Part shown: positions 1 to 13,772 of the stretch, piece after piece
Numbering within the stretch: the stretch's first letter is position 1
Layout: every line of letters starts with the position of its first letter
Source of the DNA: Heliopora coerulea
Lineage: Eukaryota; Cnidaria; Anthozoa; Scleralcyonacea; Helioporidae
NCBI GenBank assembly: GCA_030142905.1
Contig: JASJOG010000008.1
Span: 3,162,001-3,226,000 of the forward strand
Reading direction: 5' to 3'
DNA length: 64,000 nucleotides
Notes under the pieces: model-generated
The model's database searches: none
What the model saw: the letters and a program-made list of their open reading frames with translations, nothing else
What the model was told of the DNA's origin: nothing
Position numbers and translations under genes: made by a program

Positions 1-3000
1 TCCGAAGAACAACGGTGAGATAAAGCATTTACGTCTTGTTTATACACGACATGGAACGCTCGGCTGTAACGGTGTGCATACGTGAAAAGAACCTGGCATT
101 ATTTCTGTCGGAGTGCTCATTCAGAGTACATGATTCAATGTGAACGGTGATACAGGAGTAATGTAATCCGGCGTAATGTTACGCTGTCCTATCTTGCCTC
201 CAGTTTTAACGGGGTCTTGCTTTTACATTCGTATATGTGAGAAAAAAGTTGAAATGAAATACTAGAGTGAGCATTTGTATTGTAGCCAATATGCAGGGTT
301 TTATCACCAAATTGAAAAGACTTATTAGTTTTGGGGTTGAGAAACAGTGTTGAAACGCACTGAACCCCTAGCACTACGGTGTAAGGTGCAAAAAATAGAC
401 CCATTTCGTTAGTAAGCCGCCATTCACACGAACGCTGATTGCATGGAGACATTCAGTGTGAACAACCCTATAGCAATAATACTGGCTATTTTTCCGCATC
501 ATTACGGAATGTTCATATTGATCTGCGTGTAGTATGTTTGAATCTTTAAACTTAAGAAACTGGGTTGGATGGCGGGCGTCAGGGAGGTTTGAAGAAAGAC
601 AAGTTAATTTCTAATCTGCCCCATGAGTTCATTAACTGTTGCAGTAAGTCTACAAAATTTCTTAAGAGTAATAAAGGTTGATTAATTTTTCAAATGATCA
701 TAAGCCAAACTTTCGTAACTAGAATTAGCGATCCCAAAAACATGAATATTCTCAAGAGCTGTTAAAAATGAAACACACGACCCGGATTTTCTATATCAGA
801 ACTCAAACTAAATAAGCTTAAATGGCCAATGAGATGAACGAACTTTGGATTGAGTATTAAGTGGGCGTCATGCAAGATTACTTAGGATTACTTCACATTT
901 AATTACCTTAAAGGTTCGTTATTATATAAGCAGTGATATTTCTGAATGATAAATTATGCAAATCCAGCTCACTTTCAATTTACTTCAATTTCATTATATT
1001 CAATTAAATTCAATTCGATTTCATTCGTTTTGATTCAATTCAATTCAATTCTGTTCAGTTAAACCATCTAAATAAGCAAGGAAACTAATCAAACTTTACA
1101 AGAATATGCAACTCGTATTTTGCTAACTTAACCCTAATTTTTATAAAAATAACGTTCAATTTGTCAACTTTGTTACTTCTCACTCGCATGATTTTATCTA
1201 TTGATAGATATCCAGACGTAAAGTTCAATCACAATAAGAATATATTCCTCCTACTTCCTCGATATCCAGCTCCCGTCACAAGGCTACACACCAACAATAA
1301 ACAGTTACTTCACAACATTCATACCATTCTCTTTAGCACAGCCCTGGATTGCTTCAGTTTGTAACCGCACATGAAGAAGAACGCAAAATACGAGCATACT
1401 GACATAATGTCACCCTGAAAAAAAAATTAGAAAAATACATTTTAATTAAATGTCAGGAATTGCTTTTTCCCGAAGACCAACAAGTGTCTCTGTTTAGTGG
1501 ACTAAAACGTAGAACAATTGAACACGTGGCCGTATTTAGGAGGGGATCAGTAGGAACAACTGTTTCCCCAAAAATATCCTTAATACGTCGTTTCTTATCG
1601 TTTATTATTTCTTTACTCCCAATATTGACAAAAATATTTAGTACAAATCTGAATTATAACATGAATATTTCTCGTTCAAACACACATTTGGGTTCTGATG
1701 TAATCCTGTGTAATTTCATATGAATATCAGTGAGATTGGTTCACGACAAACGCTCCCACTGACAACTGATCTCTGGGCATATGTCCCACTGACTTAACAG
1801 CAAAAACATTCTGCGTACGGCATCATACACAGAACATTCCACCATGGAATATTAAAAGCAATAAATGTTTGGCCGATTTCTACCTCAGCAAGATCAGCAG
1901 CGTCAAATGGACTAGATGATTTAAAAACCTCATTTGCTGTTTGTAAAGCTAGGTTTATGGTCCATCTAAATAGAACATAAATGACAAAGATGAGCATATA
2001 ACAAAATGTTTGGCAAAACTATATGCTCTATGGAGAGAGTTTTCTGGTTAATTTGTGTATGACGCGTACTAAGTTATCCAAACCCTAAAAGTAAAAGACG
2101 AGCTGAACATTAAAACAGAAAGTGACATCTCCTAAGAATAAACATAAGACGCCACAAACATGTTTAAGAATGATCTACAGGCGCTCCGTCGCTTACAGTA
2201 CGAGCAACATTTTCAAAACGAGAATACATGCATTCGGGTACAAGAGTACAACATATTTACGTGCCAACGAGCATCACAAACCCAATGTGAGGCGAAGGAA
2301 ACTGACATGCATGGCAACAGAAAGGAAGATATGAGGATGAGATGAGACAAAGTGAAACAACAGGAACAGAGCAAATATTTTCGTTCAGTTGGGGGCTTCC
2401 CTAATTGATAATTCAAAAATTCAATCACAAGTAGAGACAACGCAAAAAGCCAGTAAAAGAAATAGCTCACCAAGTTGCCCTAATGTGAGAAGCGCCAATG
2501 TTGGAAGAAAGCAGACCAGTTTCTTGCCAGTCAATGGTGAAATCTCTAAGTGTTCAAAAATGCGCGAGTGCGAATGACGGCAAATTGAAAAACGTTCCAT
2601 CCAAGCTATCATAAGTGATTGTAAGGGATCGCCATGCAGCGATGATATGAAAATACGTTTTAGTGATCCAGCGATCAAGAGGTATTCCACATGGAACATT
2701 TTGCGTGGCGCCATAGAAACCATGTTTTTACTGTTGTCATGTTAAGTTGCGTGCCAACATTGAAAATGGCGGCGTTCAGGACAGAGGAGTTTACGGCAGA
2801 ACTACGTAAATATGAACGGTTATATAACAGATATAGCGAGTATCACTAGGACAAATACTATACAACATAAATAGAATAGACAAATAGAACATATAAGGAC
2901 CGAACCTGTCATTCAGCAAAACTTCAGTGGTAAATGTTTCTGGAACAAAGGAATTAACGAGGGCACAAAGAACCCTGGAGGAATGCAATGAAAACAATCA

Positions 3001-4900
3001 GTATAGTAACCTTCAACATAGTCCAAAACGTTGCAGACATATCGTTGCAGTGAAACAATGAAACGATAGTAGGATTCAGAGTTGTGACTGTAGTAGCTTG
3101 ATGGGTGAACGTGGACGACATCTCGAACCCCCAAGAAAAACCGCCAAAATAATGTAACGTCAACGAGGATAAAAATTATCTGATCATCCAGATGTTAAAA
3201 TATATTCTTGTTTTCAATGTGTATGTATTGTGTAAAGCATATCGTAACACACACCCACAACTGTTTTCAGAAAAGTTAAGTTTTCGAAACAATCTTATTA
3301 TCTCAAATTTTACAAAATTTTCAAAAGTGTACAAATGAGTAACACAATTTGTTTTCTGAAGTGCTATATAGGATAGTCTAAAAGTTAATCGGGAATAACG
3401 CGTGGTCTTTCATCATGTTTCATATCCCATAAAACACAGCTGTTGGAAGATCGTGCTTATCAGTCACTTGGATTTTCTCAAGAACTTTGTTGTGTTGTTT
3501 TATTACTCCAATAATCTCCTGACTACCCTGGAACATTAATTTATATCAACGCATGAAGCAGAATTTGACAAAACAGCAACTTCAAAGAAGAAAAAAAATA
3601 TTATCGGTTTTATAGACTACAACATGTCGAAAGGAAATGTATTATCTTCTACACGGAATAATTTTCCACACTAGATTAATATCCACAAGAACATAAACGA
3701 CTTTCGCTCTTAGGTCTTGTATGAAACACGAACGTAGTGTTACCGCGTTTATAAATTTTACGAGAAACGTACAACCAACAAAGACATAACCAGAAAATCT
3801 TGGAAAAAATACAACTTGCCCTTAAACTAATAAAAAAGGGCGTCGAAAACTTGCTATTTTGCAACGCTAGACGATACCGAGATGCTAGAAAAGACAAATT
3901 TATTGAGTTTAGAAGATTGCAGTTGTTTTAGGTAAAGTTTTAGGAACATAAATTGAATAAGAGACTGTCTCTTTTCGTTCGAATTGTAGTCGTTCATCTC
4001 TTATCAATTGATAGATGAGGGCTATTATTCATTGTTTGAGCTCACTATAAGGCTCAAGGAGTCTCAATCTCATGATCAAACGATAAAATATGCAAGCTTA
4101 CCTGCTGTCAGTAAGGTCATCGAGACTCTAAACGGCGGAAAAGTACGTTAAATAGAGTATTTAAATCTGTCCGATTTACGTTTTCTATTTGTCTTGTCGC
4201 TACAAAGAATTGACCTCACGAAATCAAAAGAAGTGAATAAAACAAATTAAACGAAAGTATAACTAAAATCAAGAAAGTAAAGAAAATAATGACTTTATTT
4301 AACCCTTTTCAGCAGGATCAGTCTTGTATGCTTCTACTCCTGCTAAAGGTAGACAATTCTACCGGTTGAGAGGGCACGTCCCGTCGGAAAAGGCTTCAAC
4401 GACAATATTTGGAATAAACATAAGGACAAGTTATCCAAATAGTATCCAGTTTGGATGTAGTACAGTGAACATTTCAAGCAACTAAACCGACTTTGCTGAA
4501 TAAAGATACAGTCAGAATACAGTACGCATAACTGTTTGTTGCTTGTTTACTAGAACAAGATGATTATTCGCTTGTCTACTGTGGTTACCTAACCAGCGGT
4601 GGATCCAGTGCAAGGTTACTGGGGTTCTACCCTCATGGTAATACACATATTAAAGCACACAAGTACTCTTGATCACGTTCAAAATTAACGCCAAAGGACA
4701 AGTCAGACTAATAATCATGTCTGGAGTAGTTCTCTTACCATAACTCCTCGGCTGAGCATGCGACCCTCACGGTTCATCTGTTGGGTGGAATAAAACCAAG
4801 CCAATTCTTAGAAATTACTAATCAAGATACCAGTGTTCAACTAGCAAGTATATCCATAACTTCGCAGGCATTATCATCATTATAAATACAGAACTTGTGG
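1..4900. other. intergenic, no gene seen
   Basis: Only short open frames without splice signals or recognisable domains are present on either strand. The one notable stretch is a degenerate ATTCA/AATTC microsatellite at about 965-1050. I see no transposon with clear ends. Confidence 0.5.
965..1050. repeat. degenerate ATTCA microsatellite
   Basis: Runs of CAATT, ATTCA and TTCAATT repeat imperfectly for about 85 bases. A similar TTGAA run is present at about 33612-33632 in the first P450 intron. Confidence 0.7.
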
Positions 4901-4914
4901 CCAAGCTATCGGCA

Positions 4915-4990
4915 ACGGCCATCTTAGCTCCGTTAGCACAGCACTGGCCGCGGGTTCTATTCATAACCGGAGGCTCAAGAGTTGAATTTT
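4915..4990 (+). repeat. degenerate tRNA-like (SINE-type) module
   Basis: A sequence resembling a pol III A box (TAGCTCCGTTAGCACAGC) is followed about 25 bases later by a weak B box (GGGTTCTATTC). Spacing and order match a tRNA head, but the acceptor stem does not close, so this is a decayed SINE or tRNA pseudogene rather than a working tRNA. Confidence 0.35.
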
Positions 4991-4999
4991 CTCAACTGG

Positions 5000-7250
5000 T
5001 TCCCGTTGGATCTTAAAATGCAAGATTTCGCCACTAGAAAAATTTCCTTCATCATGTATACAAACTCCATTTCAACATGCAAAGTTGGATTCTTACTGTG
5101 CGTGAATGGGGACCTTGAACAAACCAGACGGGAATATTAAGGCCGAAGTCTTTCAAACCACAGAGTTACTTGTGCAAAACAAATAGAATGAATATTATTT
5201 AGTCTCGAGAATAAAGTTCCAACGCCGTCCTACTTCTGCCTACACTGTCACTTGGAGAACTGTAACATTCTATGATGACATTAGCTCACCGAACGATGAA
5301 AGCTACTTATTGAATTCAACGTCAAACCATCGAAGCTAATCCCTTCAATTACATTAAAGATCGAAAAACAAACGTCAAGCATTTAACACGATGTCAGTGA
5401 TTCATGGTCTGTGCGAAATTTCAAAATTGGGAATATTTCTCGTCGTCCTTGCCCCAGCTTGCCCAATATCCCTAATAAGATGTTAGATACGTGGTTATCT
5501 AAGTAGCAGTGTTCTATCGATAGGGAGTAGCGGCAGTATAATGGCTATTAAAGCTGAGGGCATAATGTTATTAAAAACAACATTGATACCTTTCTACGGT
5601 ATTTTGCTGATTCAGGGTGACAAAGCGATGTCGTATTTTTGCACATTCAGTATAAAGCAGCAATGCACAACATCAATTTTCCGAGGGCTACAACAAATTT
5701 AGTAGGAACAGTTTAAAAACAGTCCTTGTAATTTCTTGAAAAATGAGCATGGTCAATTTAACTCCCGCTTCCCCCTCTCAACGTTGTTTCCACATGCAAA
5801 TAATAAATAAATGGTTCGCAAGAGAGGCTGTAAGCATCCTTGTCTTGCGATACAACATTGAATAGGGGGACTGAGGGATGGTGACATGTATATACCTGTT
5901 TTGTTCCAAAACAATTGCCAGTGATTGTAGGTTTCAACATGTAATTAATTTCTCGAGAGTCGTATTAAAATTAAAACTGATATTTTCAAAAAGATACAAA
6001 ACGATGAACTTAATTCTGCGTACAGGATCCAAAGTCACCAAGGGTCTGATCCAGCCCACAAATTGTATTTTATGATTCGAAAGTATAACACAAACTAACA
6101 AAGAAACAAACAAATTTATAGTTTTTTAGAAAGCTTTACAGCTCTGCGTATACCTTTAAATGAGCATTGATCATGTCCAAAATGCAACTATCTGGTTCAG
6201 GATAATATTGCCTTGATCTAGGGAGGTTCTCCTTCAAGCTATTAAATTAAACAGAAAATAAAACGTGGTCAAATTGATAACGTTATACTGTCAGTCTAAA
6301 GATAATTCACCCATTTCAAATCGTGGGGCAAGGAAAAACAATTTACAGCACATTCTGGAGAGCAACTGTTGCAGAAAAATTTAGGAATTCAACTATTGTA
6401 TCTTCTTTTTTTACTGAAAACCCAATTTTTATAGGAAGAAGTTCGTTTTATGATACGATTACATTTACATGTAACTACCCAAAATTAAAAAAGATATATA
6501 AAGAATTACACATCGACATCTCGGGTTTTTCTCTTTAACCCAAATCTGTGATAATATGACTAATCACTACTCCGCATTTTGCTGTTATGCTAACTGAAGC
6601 TGTAAGTAAACAATAATTAATAAGCTTGACCCATGGAAATATGGTGGCCGTATGTCGATAGTTTTTGAGATTGAAGTTGCCTTGTCCGCGTAAGTCAACC
6701 ACTGGTCATCCTCATCGGATATTTCGCAAAACCCTCTTTTTTTCTTCAGAGCTCCATCTCCTGTGCACACGTCTCGAGTTCTTCCATTTGCAACATTTGC
6801 CTGCTGACAAACCCCGTAAAGACAAGTTAATCAGCTTGTCAAGGGTTACCTTCTCAAAGTCAACTTCATCGCAGTACATTTGTTCAAACGGGTGTGCCGG
6901 GACTCCCTCCACGTTTTCTCCACAACTCCAAGTAGTAAACTTATAAAACTAACAAGTATCAACATTCTCCAGATGCAGTAAAATGTCGTATGTGCCGGCA
7001 ATAACTTGTACTTGAAGGTAGCTAGTTCCTCCACAAAACGAAAGTGCAGGAGCTGAACCGGGTACCAGGTTGCCCATTCTGCAAGTAAATATATGTGTAA
7101 CCCAAAGACTCTAAGAAAAACTTGTAACATGTCTATAATCCATATATTTTTCTTTTTTTTATGCAGGACGCTGAAAGAAGCCGTACAGGTACACTCGTGT
7201 CCAAAACACAAGTACACAATTGAAAGTAAGTCGTTACTCATTCGAGTCGA
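5000..7250. other. intergenic, no gene seen
   Basis: No splice-consistent coding exon was recognised. Minus-strand open frames at about 6585-6930 overlap in two frames without domain similarity I can name; they may be an old pseudogene or chance. Confidence 0.4.
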
Positions 7251-7254
7251 ACTC

Positions 7255-7375
7255 TCTACCTCTCCTTCTCCATCTCTTTTTCTTTCTCTCTCCTCCTCCT
7301 TCTCTCTCTCTCCCTTTCCCTCTCTCCCTCTTCCTCTCCCTCTCCCTCTCCCTCTCTCTCCCTCTGATGTATATC
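7255..7375. repeat. CT-rich microsatellite
   Basis: A polypyrimidine tract of CT, TCTC and CCCTCT units about 120 bases long. Open frames crossing it (Ser/Pro/Leu-rich on plus, Arg/Glu-rich on minus) are low-complexity artefacts. Confidence 0.9.
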
Positions 7376-7399
7376 TCACGCGTCCTTACACCTTTCCGC

Positions 7400-9340
7400 T
7401 TATCGTCCTCGTTGACAGAATAAATGGCGTGTACACAGAACACAGTTTCGTCTACTTTTTTCCCTTGTTTTCTTAAATGTAATTGACTTTATACTCGATT
7501 AAAAGAATAAAGCATGCAACATCAATGACTGTTATCAGTCGTTCTCATTCATTACTATTCACCGTTCGCGAAATTACTGTGACTCTATTGAGCATTAAAA
7601 CGTTTACATGTCCATAAGTTCCGAAATCACTTTCTCAAGTAAGGTTTTACTTTGGGAAAGCAATATTGTTCTCCAATCGCGTCACGAATACTTCAGCTAT
7701 TCCAACCCGTTAACATTGGGTTGTACGTCCCGTAGTTCCATCACAAATTTCTCAAACACATTGGCCTCTGATACTTCTTTCATAACAGTTCAAAATATTG
7801 CCACGTACGTTCGTCACCAGACATCATCAGACAGTCGTGCTGCCTTTGAGGACCGTGATCTGTGGCACAGCCCTGACAATTGTGAGTGACTAAATTTTGA
7901 ATTTTGCAGGCAATCTCATAAGCATACGACCTCAGCAATCTCCGGTGAATTTACTTATCTCTTTCATTCCCATCACCATCATCAGAAAAAACACAGTCGA
8001 TGGCTAACTTATGCATGTTCACTTTTCAACGCAGATTTTGTATATGAAAAGAAAATTACCCCAACGAACTCCTTATATCAAGAAAATTTCAAAAATTGTA
8101 TCGTCTCTTCTTAAGGTAAAAAAATTCGAAAAGATGTCTAGAAAACTTCACGGAGTTTGAACTTCATTGTTCACCATGGTCTTTAACCAGCTGGACTACA
8201 AAGATACTAGTAAGAGTATCCCCGAACTCGATGACCAACTAGTTAGACTGGTTAACTCAAAATTTTGAGAGAAAGAGACATCTCTTAACAATAAAGTTAA
8301 AACAACATAAACATGTATAAGAATAATTTACTGACGTGTCCTTGCAAATACGCAACATATTCAAAGTAGGAATAAAGAGTAAGTTAGCATTGCTGCATAT
8401 TTAATTATATTTACAAGATATTGAGGGATAAGTAAAAGCTGAGCTTCTATTTTTATAAAGCAAGTTCGCTATCTACCTGGTTAATCACTGGTCACTTTTT
8501 GGTAGACTGGTTAACACTACAAATAAGGCCATGAGGTGCCGTTAGTGTATAAATTTAGGGCCCCTGGTCCAAAATAATCAGTAAAATGTTGTATAACTGT
8601 TTTGATAGTTTAATGGCATTCATGACACAACATTCATATGACACCATTCAATAACATACATGTAGCATTACATAACATTCATACAGTGCAACACTATTCG
8701 CAGTATAACATTCCCAATTTATAACAGATATAAATGAACCAACTTACCGGCGAGATGCTTTTCCACTGTTCACCTAGACATCGCAATTAGTCGAACATAA
8801 TTAAATTGATCATTAAAAAGAGTATCTGAACAGTACATCCGAGAACAAGCAAAGTGACACACTACTGAAATATTTTGAGAACTAATTATCTACAGAGAGC
8901 CTTTGGATACAAGGTGGCAAAGTGGTTCCTGCCAAGAAACTTGTCTGTAAAGAAAAACGTTGAGCAGAAACAGCATCGCAATTTTGGATCGAGACTATTC
9001 TCTATGATTTCATGCAGTACCGAGACTGTAGAACGGCCAGCTAGGATAATATTCCTTATATCCGTTCATTTATGAACTCGTGAGAAAACAAAAATGTCAT
9101 TCCCATCTTAGATTTATTCTCATTCCAGTTCCTAAATAAGTGAGAAAGGAAATCAAGGAAATACTAAGAAGGGAATTTCTCATATCTTACCGTATCATCA
9201 GTATTTGAAGAAGTCGCATCTGATTGCAGCAAATCCGCCTTCGATGAAGTTGGGACCCACTAGTGAATAGGAAATTATGGATTCATAAAAAAGGAGCTAC
9301 AGGTTGACGCATTTGATTACGTGCGTACGTTAGAGATGAC
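7400..9340. other. intergenic, no gene seen
   Basis: No recognisable coding exon, RNA gene or transposon end. Composition is ordinary AT-rich for this window. Confidence 0.45.
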
Positions 9341-9348
9341 AGATGATC

Positions 9349-9995
9349 CACCAAAACACCAAACAGCTCAACGCAACACGACACAACACAATCCAACCCT
9401 ACCCAACCCAACACAAATCAACCGAACACGACGCAACAAAACAAAACAATCACAACGCCACACAACATACCACATCCGAATCGAACCCAACACGACACAA
9501 CCAATATGGCCTAGCCCCAATCAAACAAAACACAGCACAACACAACGTAACATAACGCAATAAAAAAGAACTCAACCCCATACAACAGAATATAGCCCAA
9601 CATTCGCAACACGATACCACACAACATGCTGTAGTCGAGACCAACCCAACACAATACAATTCAACAAAAGACAACGTGGCCGGACATAAAACAACCAAGC
9701 CAACCCCAAGCCCAGTCAGCATAACAATACAACAATCACAACATAACACCACACAACAAGCCGAATACATCACAACACAACAATTAAAAGGCAAACGAAC
9801 ATAGTAAAACGTAATCCAACCAACCCATCCACATCCAACACAGCACAACGCAAAACAAAATAAGACAACACAACACATCAGTAACTCAACAGTGGCCAGC
9901 TCAACCCCATTCAGCCCTGCCCAGCCCAGCTCTAAGCAGCATTAACCAACCCAACCCAACCCATCACAGTACAGCACAATACAGTATACAATAGA
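9349..9995. repeat. C/A-rich satellite-like tract
   Basis: About 650 bases built almost entirely from CAACA, CCAAC, ACACA and CCCAA words with near 5-base periodicity, strongly strand-asymmetric (C and A on plus, G and T on minus). Open frames here translate to Thr/Asn/Gln-rich or Cys/Val/Leu-rich nonsense and should not be annotated as genes. Confidence 0.85.
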
Positions 9996-10224
9996 GAGTA
10001 AAGCTCGGCGAGTGATATACCGGAAATGGGCATGGGCTTAGGAATCAAGTTCAGGAAGACATACGCAAACAACAGACTTGATGGAGGGTTTAGTAGAATA
10101 AAATATCAATTAAAGTAATGGTGGCGGCGATTTTAGATGATGATACACAAATACAGCAAACAAGACTGTATTTCAATCTTATATGAGATCTGGAAATAAT
10201 TCTACGCAATTTGTTCCTCTTTAT

Positions 10225-10254
10225 CATATCAATTTTATCAATAAAATTGATATG
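10225..10254. repeat. perfect 13-bp hairpin
   Basis: A 30-base perfect inverted repeat: the arm CATATCAATTTTA, loop TCAA, then its exact complement. It lies in otherwise featureless intergenic sequence; there is no T-run or gene to make it a terminator. Confidence 0.8.
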
Positions 10255-10499
10255 AAAAATGGATCGTATGGAAAAGTAAATCGAATGATATTCTTTTTGA
10301 GCACGAGTAAATGTTAAAAACGCATGGACAAAATGCACAAAGTTTGGGATATGGTCGGTTTCCTGGAGTAGAATTACCACTATTTCTAAAATATACTCAC
10401 GAACTGTGGGTATATTGTATAAAGATATTTCAAACGTCCGCTTTACGAAGATACGTCCATTGAGGCAAAAGGCCCTGGGGAGGCACATGAGACAGTATC

Positions 10500-12100
10500 G
10501 AGGTTGAATTCTAACCTTTGGTTCAATTTTTGGAACTTTTTATAACTTTTTTAAAGCAAATTTTTCCCCGCCTCGCTACTGGATAACAGCCGTAACGAAA
10601 GAACATTCTAAATACACCCTTAGGTTGGGATTATTAACCAGCAGCTCTTCCAGGAAGAGTCCTGATGGGATATACCCCCCAAATTATACTGGACTGATCA
10701 GAATATTGCACAGAACATCTTATAATACTTTAAATGACCTCTTACTGAAAATGGTTCAGAAACCAACTGCTTTCCATTAGCTTGTTGCAGGAAAAACGAT
10801 TTACCCCAAACGTACCAAATATCATGACAAACAAGACACCATAAAAGTTCAAAAATCTGGAATAAGATCAGTGAGCTTTTGTTAGCTATAGGAAACGCTA
10901 ACGGTAAGTACAGCATATTCTGAGGTCTGATACAAACAAAAGAAAGAAAAGGGAAAAAATTATCAATACGGAAAACAAAATATCAGACTGTTTAGTATGC
11001 GGTACAGTGCAATTTAATGTAGCAGCGAAGAGTACATATTGTGTTGCGTCCCGACCGACCGGTTTAGAGAAATATTGCATGAGTTACATGCACTGCACAT
11101 AATTTACACCTGTGGGTCGGTTAAACGAAGTCTGGATAGCCTACAGTATCTGTGTGATGGATAAGTTCCAGCGAGTGAGCAGGGTTATCCAGCATTTGAA
11201 CCGATCATCAAATGTATCCGTTGAACGACTTATCCATCGGATATTTCTATTTGCTTAAAAGATTTAAATTTGGTAACCAACACTGAGTTCGCCAAGTCAG
11301 TAGTAGTAAACTGTTGTCCGTCGTCTGAGCTTTCGTAGTTATAGTTGCAGAGTCATCCGCGTCCATCGGAAATAGAGTTCGACTTCTGAGGCTTTATAAC
11401 TAGCTTTGAGTCAAGCGAGTCAGTATGAAATAGTACCTGACTTAAAGTAACTTTTCAGAAGTGAAACAGCGTTAGACTTTAGTCACAGAAGTCACGCACT
11501 GTTTCCTTTTGACTTGTTTGACTCAGTTCTAGTTATGGGCCAGGCTCTACGTACATGTACAACCGATCCCGTACTGCACGCTACAATGTCTGATTAAGTA
11601 TTATCAATTTGTTTACGTTGTAAGTACATACTATCATACCTGAGTAGAACTTCTCATTGCAAACATCTGGGTGTCAATCATTACTTCTGGCTTAACTATT
11701 TTTCTGGTGGCAAAAAAATAAACTATTTCAACATCTTTCATATAGTCGTAATGATTACTAGTGCATAATATATGACCGTCTATAAGTAATCGACAATAAA
11801 AATGGCTTGCTCCAAAAAGCAATCTAACGAATTTCCAATTTTTGATATTCATGATCTTCATCGTCAAATAACGTCGTTAAAATTATCTGTTAGGCATTGA
11901 TAATCGGACCAAAAATCGGCTGAGAACTTTTGAGAAAAAATTCGTCAGAAGTAATTTGTAAGTCAAACAAGAATTGTAATGTAAATTCAGTTTAGAATAT
12001 ATAGAAGATGCTTACGGCAATTAAGTTTAATGCTAACGAAGTATAATCAAATTACTGTAAACAAAGTAGAAGCCTGTCAGTGGCTGTACAAGTGTATAGA
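10500..12100. other. intergenic, no gene seen
   Basis: No exon with splice signals, RNA gene or transposon boundary was recognised. Confidence 0.45.
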
Positions 12101-12111
12101 ACGCCTGAACC

Positions 12112-12493
12112 CAGGGGCCGATTAGCCCACCGGGCTACCGGGCGATCGCCCGGTGGGCCCTCCCTCTGGGGGCCCCTTTGAGGAACGGCAGCTTCAATAG
12201 TCAAAGCCTTTGTCTGATGATTTCGAAAGTTTTTAATTTGTGGAATGCTAGAGCCTAGCAGATAGGGCGCCGCGGTACTCCGCGATAGCAGTCAAAGGAC
12301 GCCAAAAGGCCGCCATCACGATATGCCTCGCAAGGCGCAATTAAGCGGTGCTGCTATGTCGTTTGAATTTATATGTATGACAACGTCTACAATATTGCAC
12401 CAGGTTGATTAAAACTTTGCGATGATGACGTCACAAAGAGGGGGTTCTAATGAACTATATCCCAGGCCCACTCCAGCATGCTTATCCGCCCTG
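12112..12493. mobile_element. non-autonomous hAT element (MITE), 382 bp
   Basis: The left end CAGGGGCCGATTAGCC and the inverted right end CAGGGCGGATAAGC match the CAG-starting termini of hAT transposons. The element is bounded by a perfect 8-bp target duplication, CCTGAACC, at 12104-12111 and 12494-12501; this is the hAT target-site length. No transposase is encoded. A GC-rich 16-base perfect palindrome sits at 12138-12153 just inside the left end. The intact target duplication argues for a fairly recent insertion. Confidence 0.85.
12138..12153. repeat. GC palindrome inside the hAT left end
   Basis: CCGGGCGATCGCCCGG is a perfect 16-base palindrome, flanked by further complementary CACCGGG / CCCGGTG. 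Subterminal structure of this kind is common in hAT elements, where transposase binds; binding here is inferred only. Confidence 0.7.
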
Positions 12494-13384
12494 CCTGAAC
12501 CACTCTTTTGGACCTACGCATGACTCAGGGTCCTCTATGATGCAATGCAAAGGGCAGCTTATCTTCAAACTAAGATTTCCCCTGTACGATGTAGGCCTCT
12601 TAGTTACTCACAATATTAAAAAAAATTTACAAAGGAAATAAGCAATTAAGCATGCAAGCAAGCAAGGAAAAAAAATTAAAATATTTTCAACTAGATAACG
12701 TCAAGCCTTAATTAAATAGTGCATGAGCCAAATTTCAACATTTTCAGAGAATGGATTTTTGTTGTGCTACCTATGAGATGTCACTGAAGTCTGGGTTCTT
12801 AATCTGTAATATAGCTATGATCATCCAAGTCAATGGAATTGAAATAACAATTTCTTTGATTATATTGAAACTGCATGCCCAACAATCAAAACAATGCCAA
12901 TACTGTTAAGGAAAATGTTCTATCTCAATGATTGTAGTGATCATGTTAAAATCGTTCACTCAGCAACCTTAGTATTCATTGGCACAGACTGAGATAAAAA
13001 CAACCTAGTGCCCAGGGTCTTATCTATGCTGGAGAAGTGGGAAACAAGATAAGACACTGAGTACAAGTTTTTTCAAGCAGTTTCTTAAGGAAATAAATCT
13101 TTTAAGGAAATTCTAAGGAATTTCTGGATTTTTCCTGAAAGATCTATTTCTCAGAATACCGTGCCACAAGAAAACAAAATGATTAAATATGCAAAAGTCT
13201 TTTGAATAATAAACAAAACACAACAGAAAAGGGCTGCTGCCATTCATATAATGACTATTAAGTTTGTTAAAATTTTATACTGTCTGATCATAATTTAATC
13301 ACTTCAACTAACCACTACATGTTTATGGATGAAAATTCTTTCTTGACAACTTCATGAGCCAGACTGCCAGACATGTCTCAAGAC

Positions 13385-13772
13385 CTGGCCAAACAAATGC
13401 AACCTAATTCAACTTTGTTGGATGCTGTTGTACTTAGTGGCCAAGAGAATGTGACATGTTGTGCAGTGCAGACTCAAAATTGGAAATTAGGGATCTTAGA
13501 TGAATAATAATTCCAAATTTTTCAGAGAGATGCATTGGTGTGCACATGCAAGTGCAACAATGTTGAAGTGTGCAGCCAAATGAGTGCAACTTTGTTGTTC
13601 ACATGAGAACAAAAGAAATGTTGAACAATAATGCATCAAATTTTGATGGAAATGAAACTTCATTGAATATCATACAAAAATTTTGCATGATAGTGGCCAA
13701 ATGAGTTCAACACGTTGCATTCAACAATGTTGAACATTGTTGAATCACAATGTTGCATTTGTTTGGATAGGG
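13385..13772. mobile_element. CAAC-rich MITE, copy 1
   Basis: The left end CTGGCCAAACAAATGCAAC is mirrored at the right by GTTGCATTTGTTTGGATAGG. The interior is full of CAACATGTTG and CAACATTGTTGAA words. A second, more diverged copy with the same internal order lies at 36353-36707 inside a LINE, which shows this is a dispersed family. No coding capacity. The exact target duplication is not clear. Confidence 0.7.

Noticed and set aside
6585..6930. Minus-strand frames with ordinary protein composition
   Set aside because: Two overlapping frames with no consistent splice model and no motif I can name; could be a decayed exon, but not supportable.
6846..7476. Open frames of 127 and 177 codons crossing 7255-7375
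   Set aside because: They are produced by the CT-rich microsatellite (Ser/Leu/Pro or Arg/Glu repeats) and have no splice or domain support.
9321..9878. Open frames of 70-142 codons in the C/A-rich tract
   Set aside because: Low-complexity translation of a satellite; Cys/Val-rich on one strand, Thr/Asn-rich on the other.
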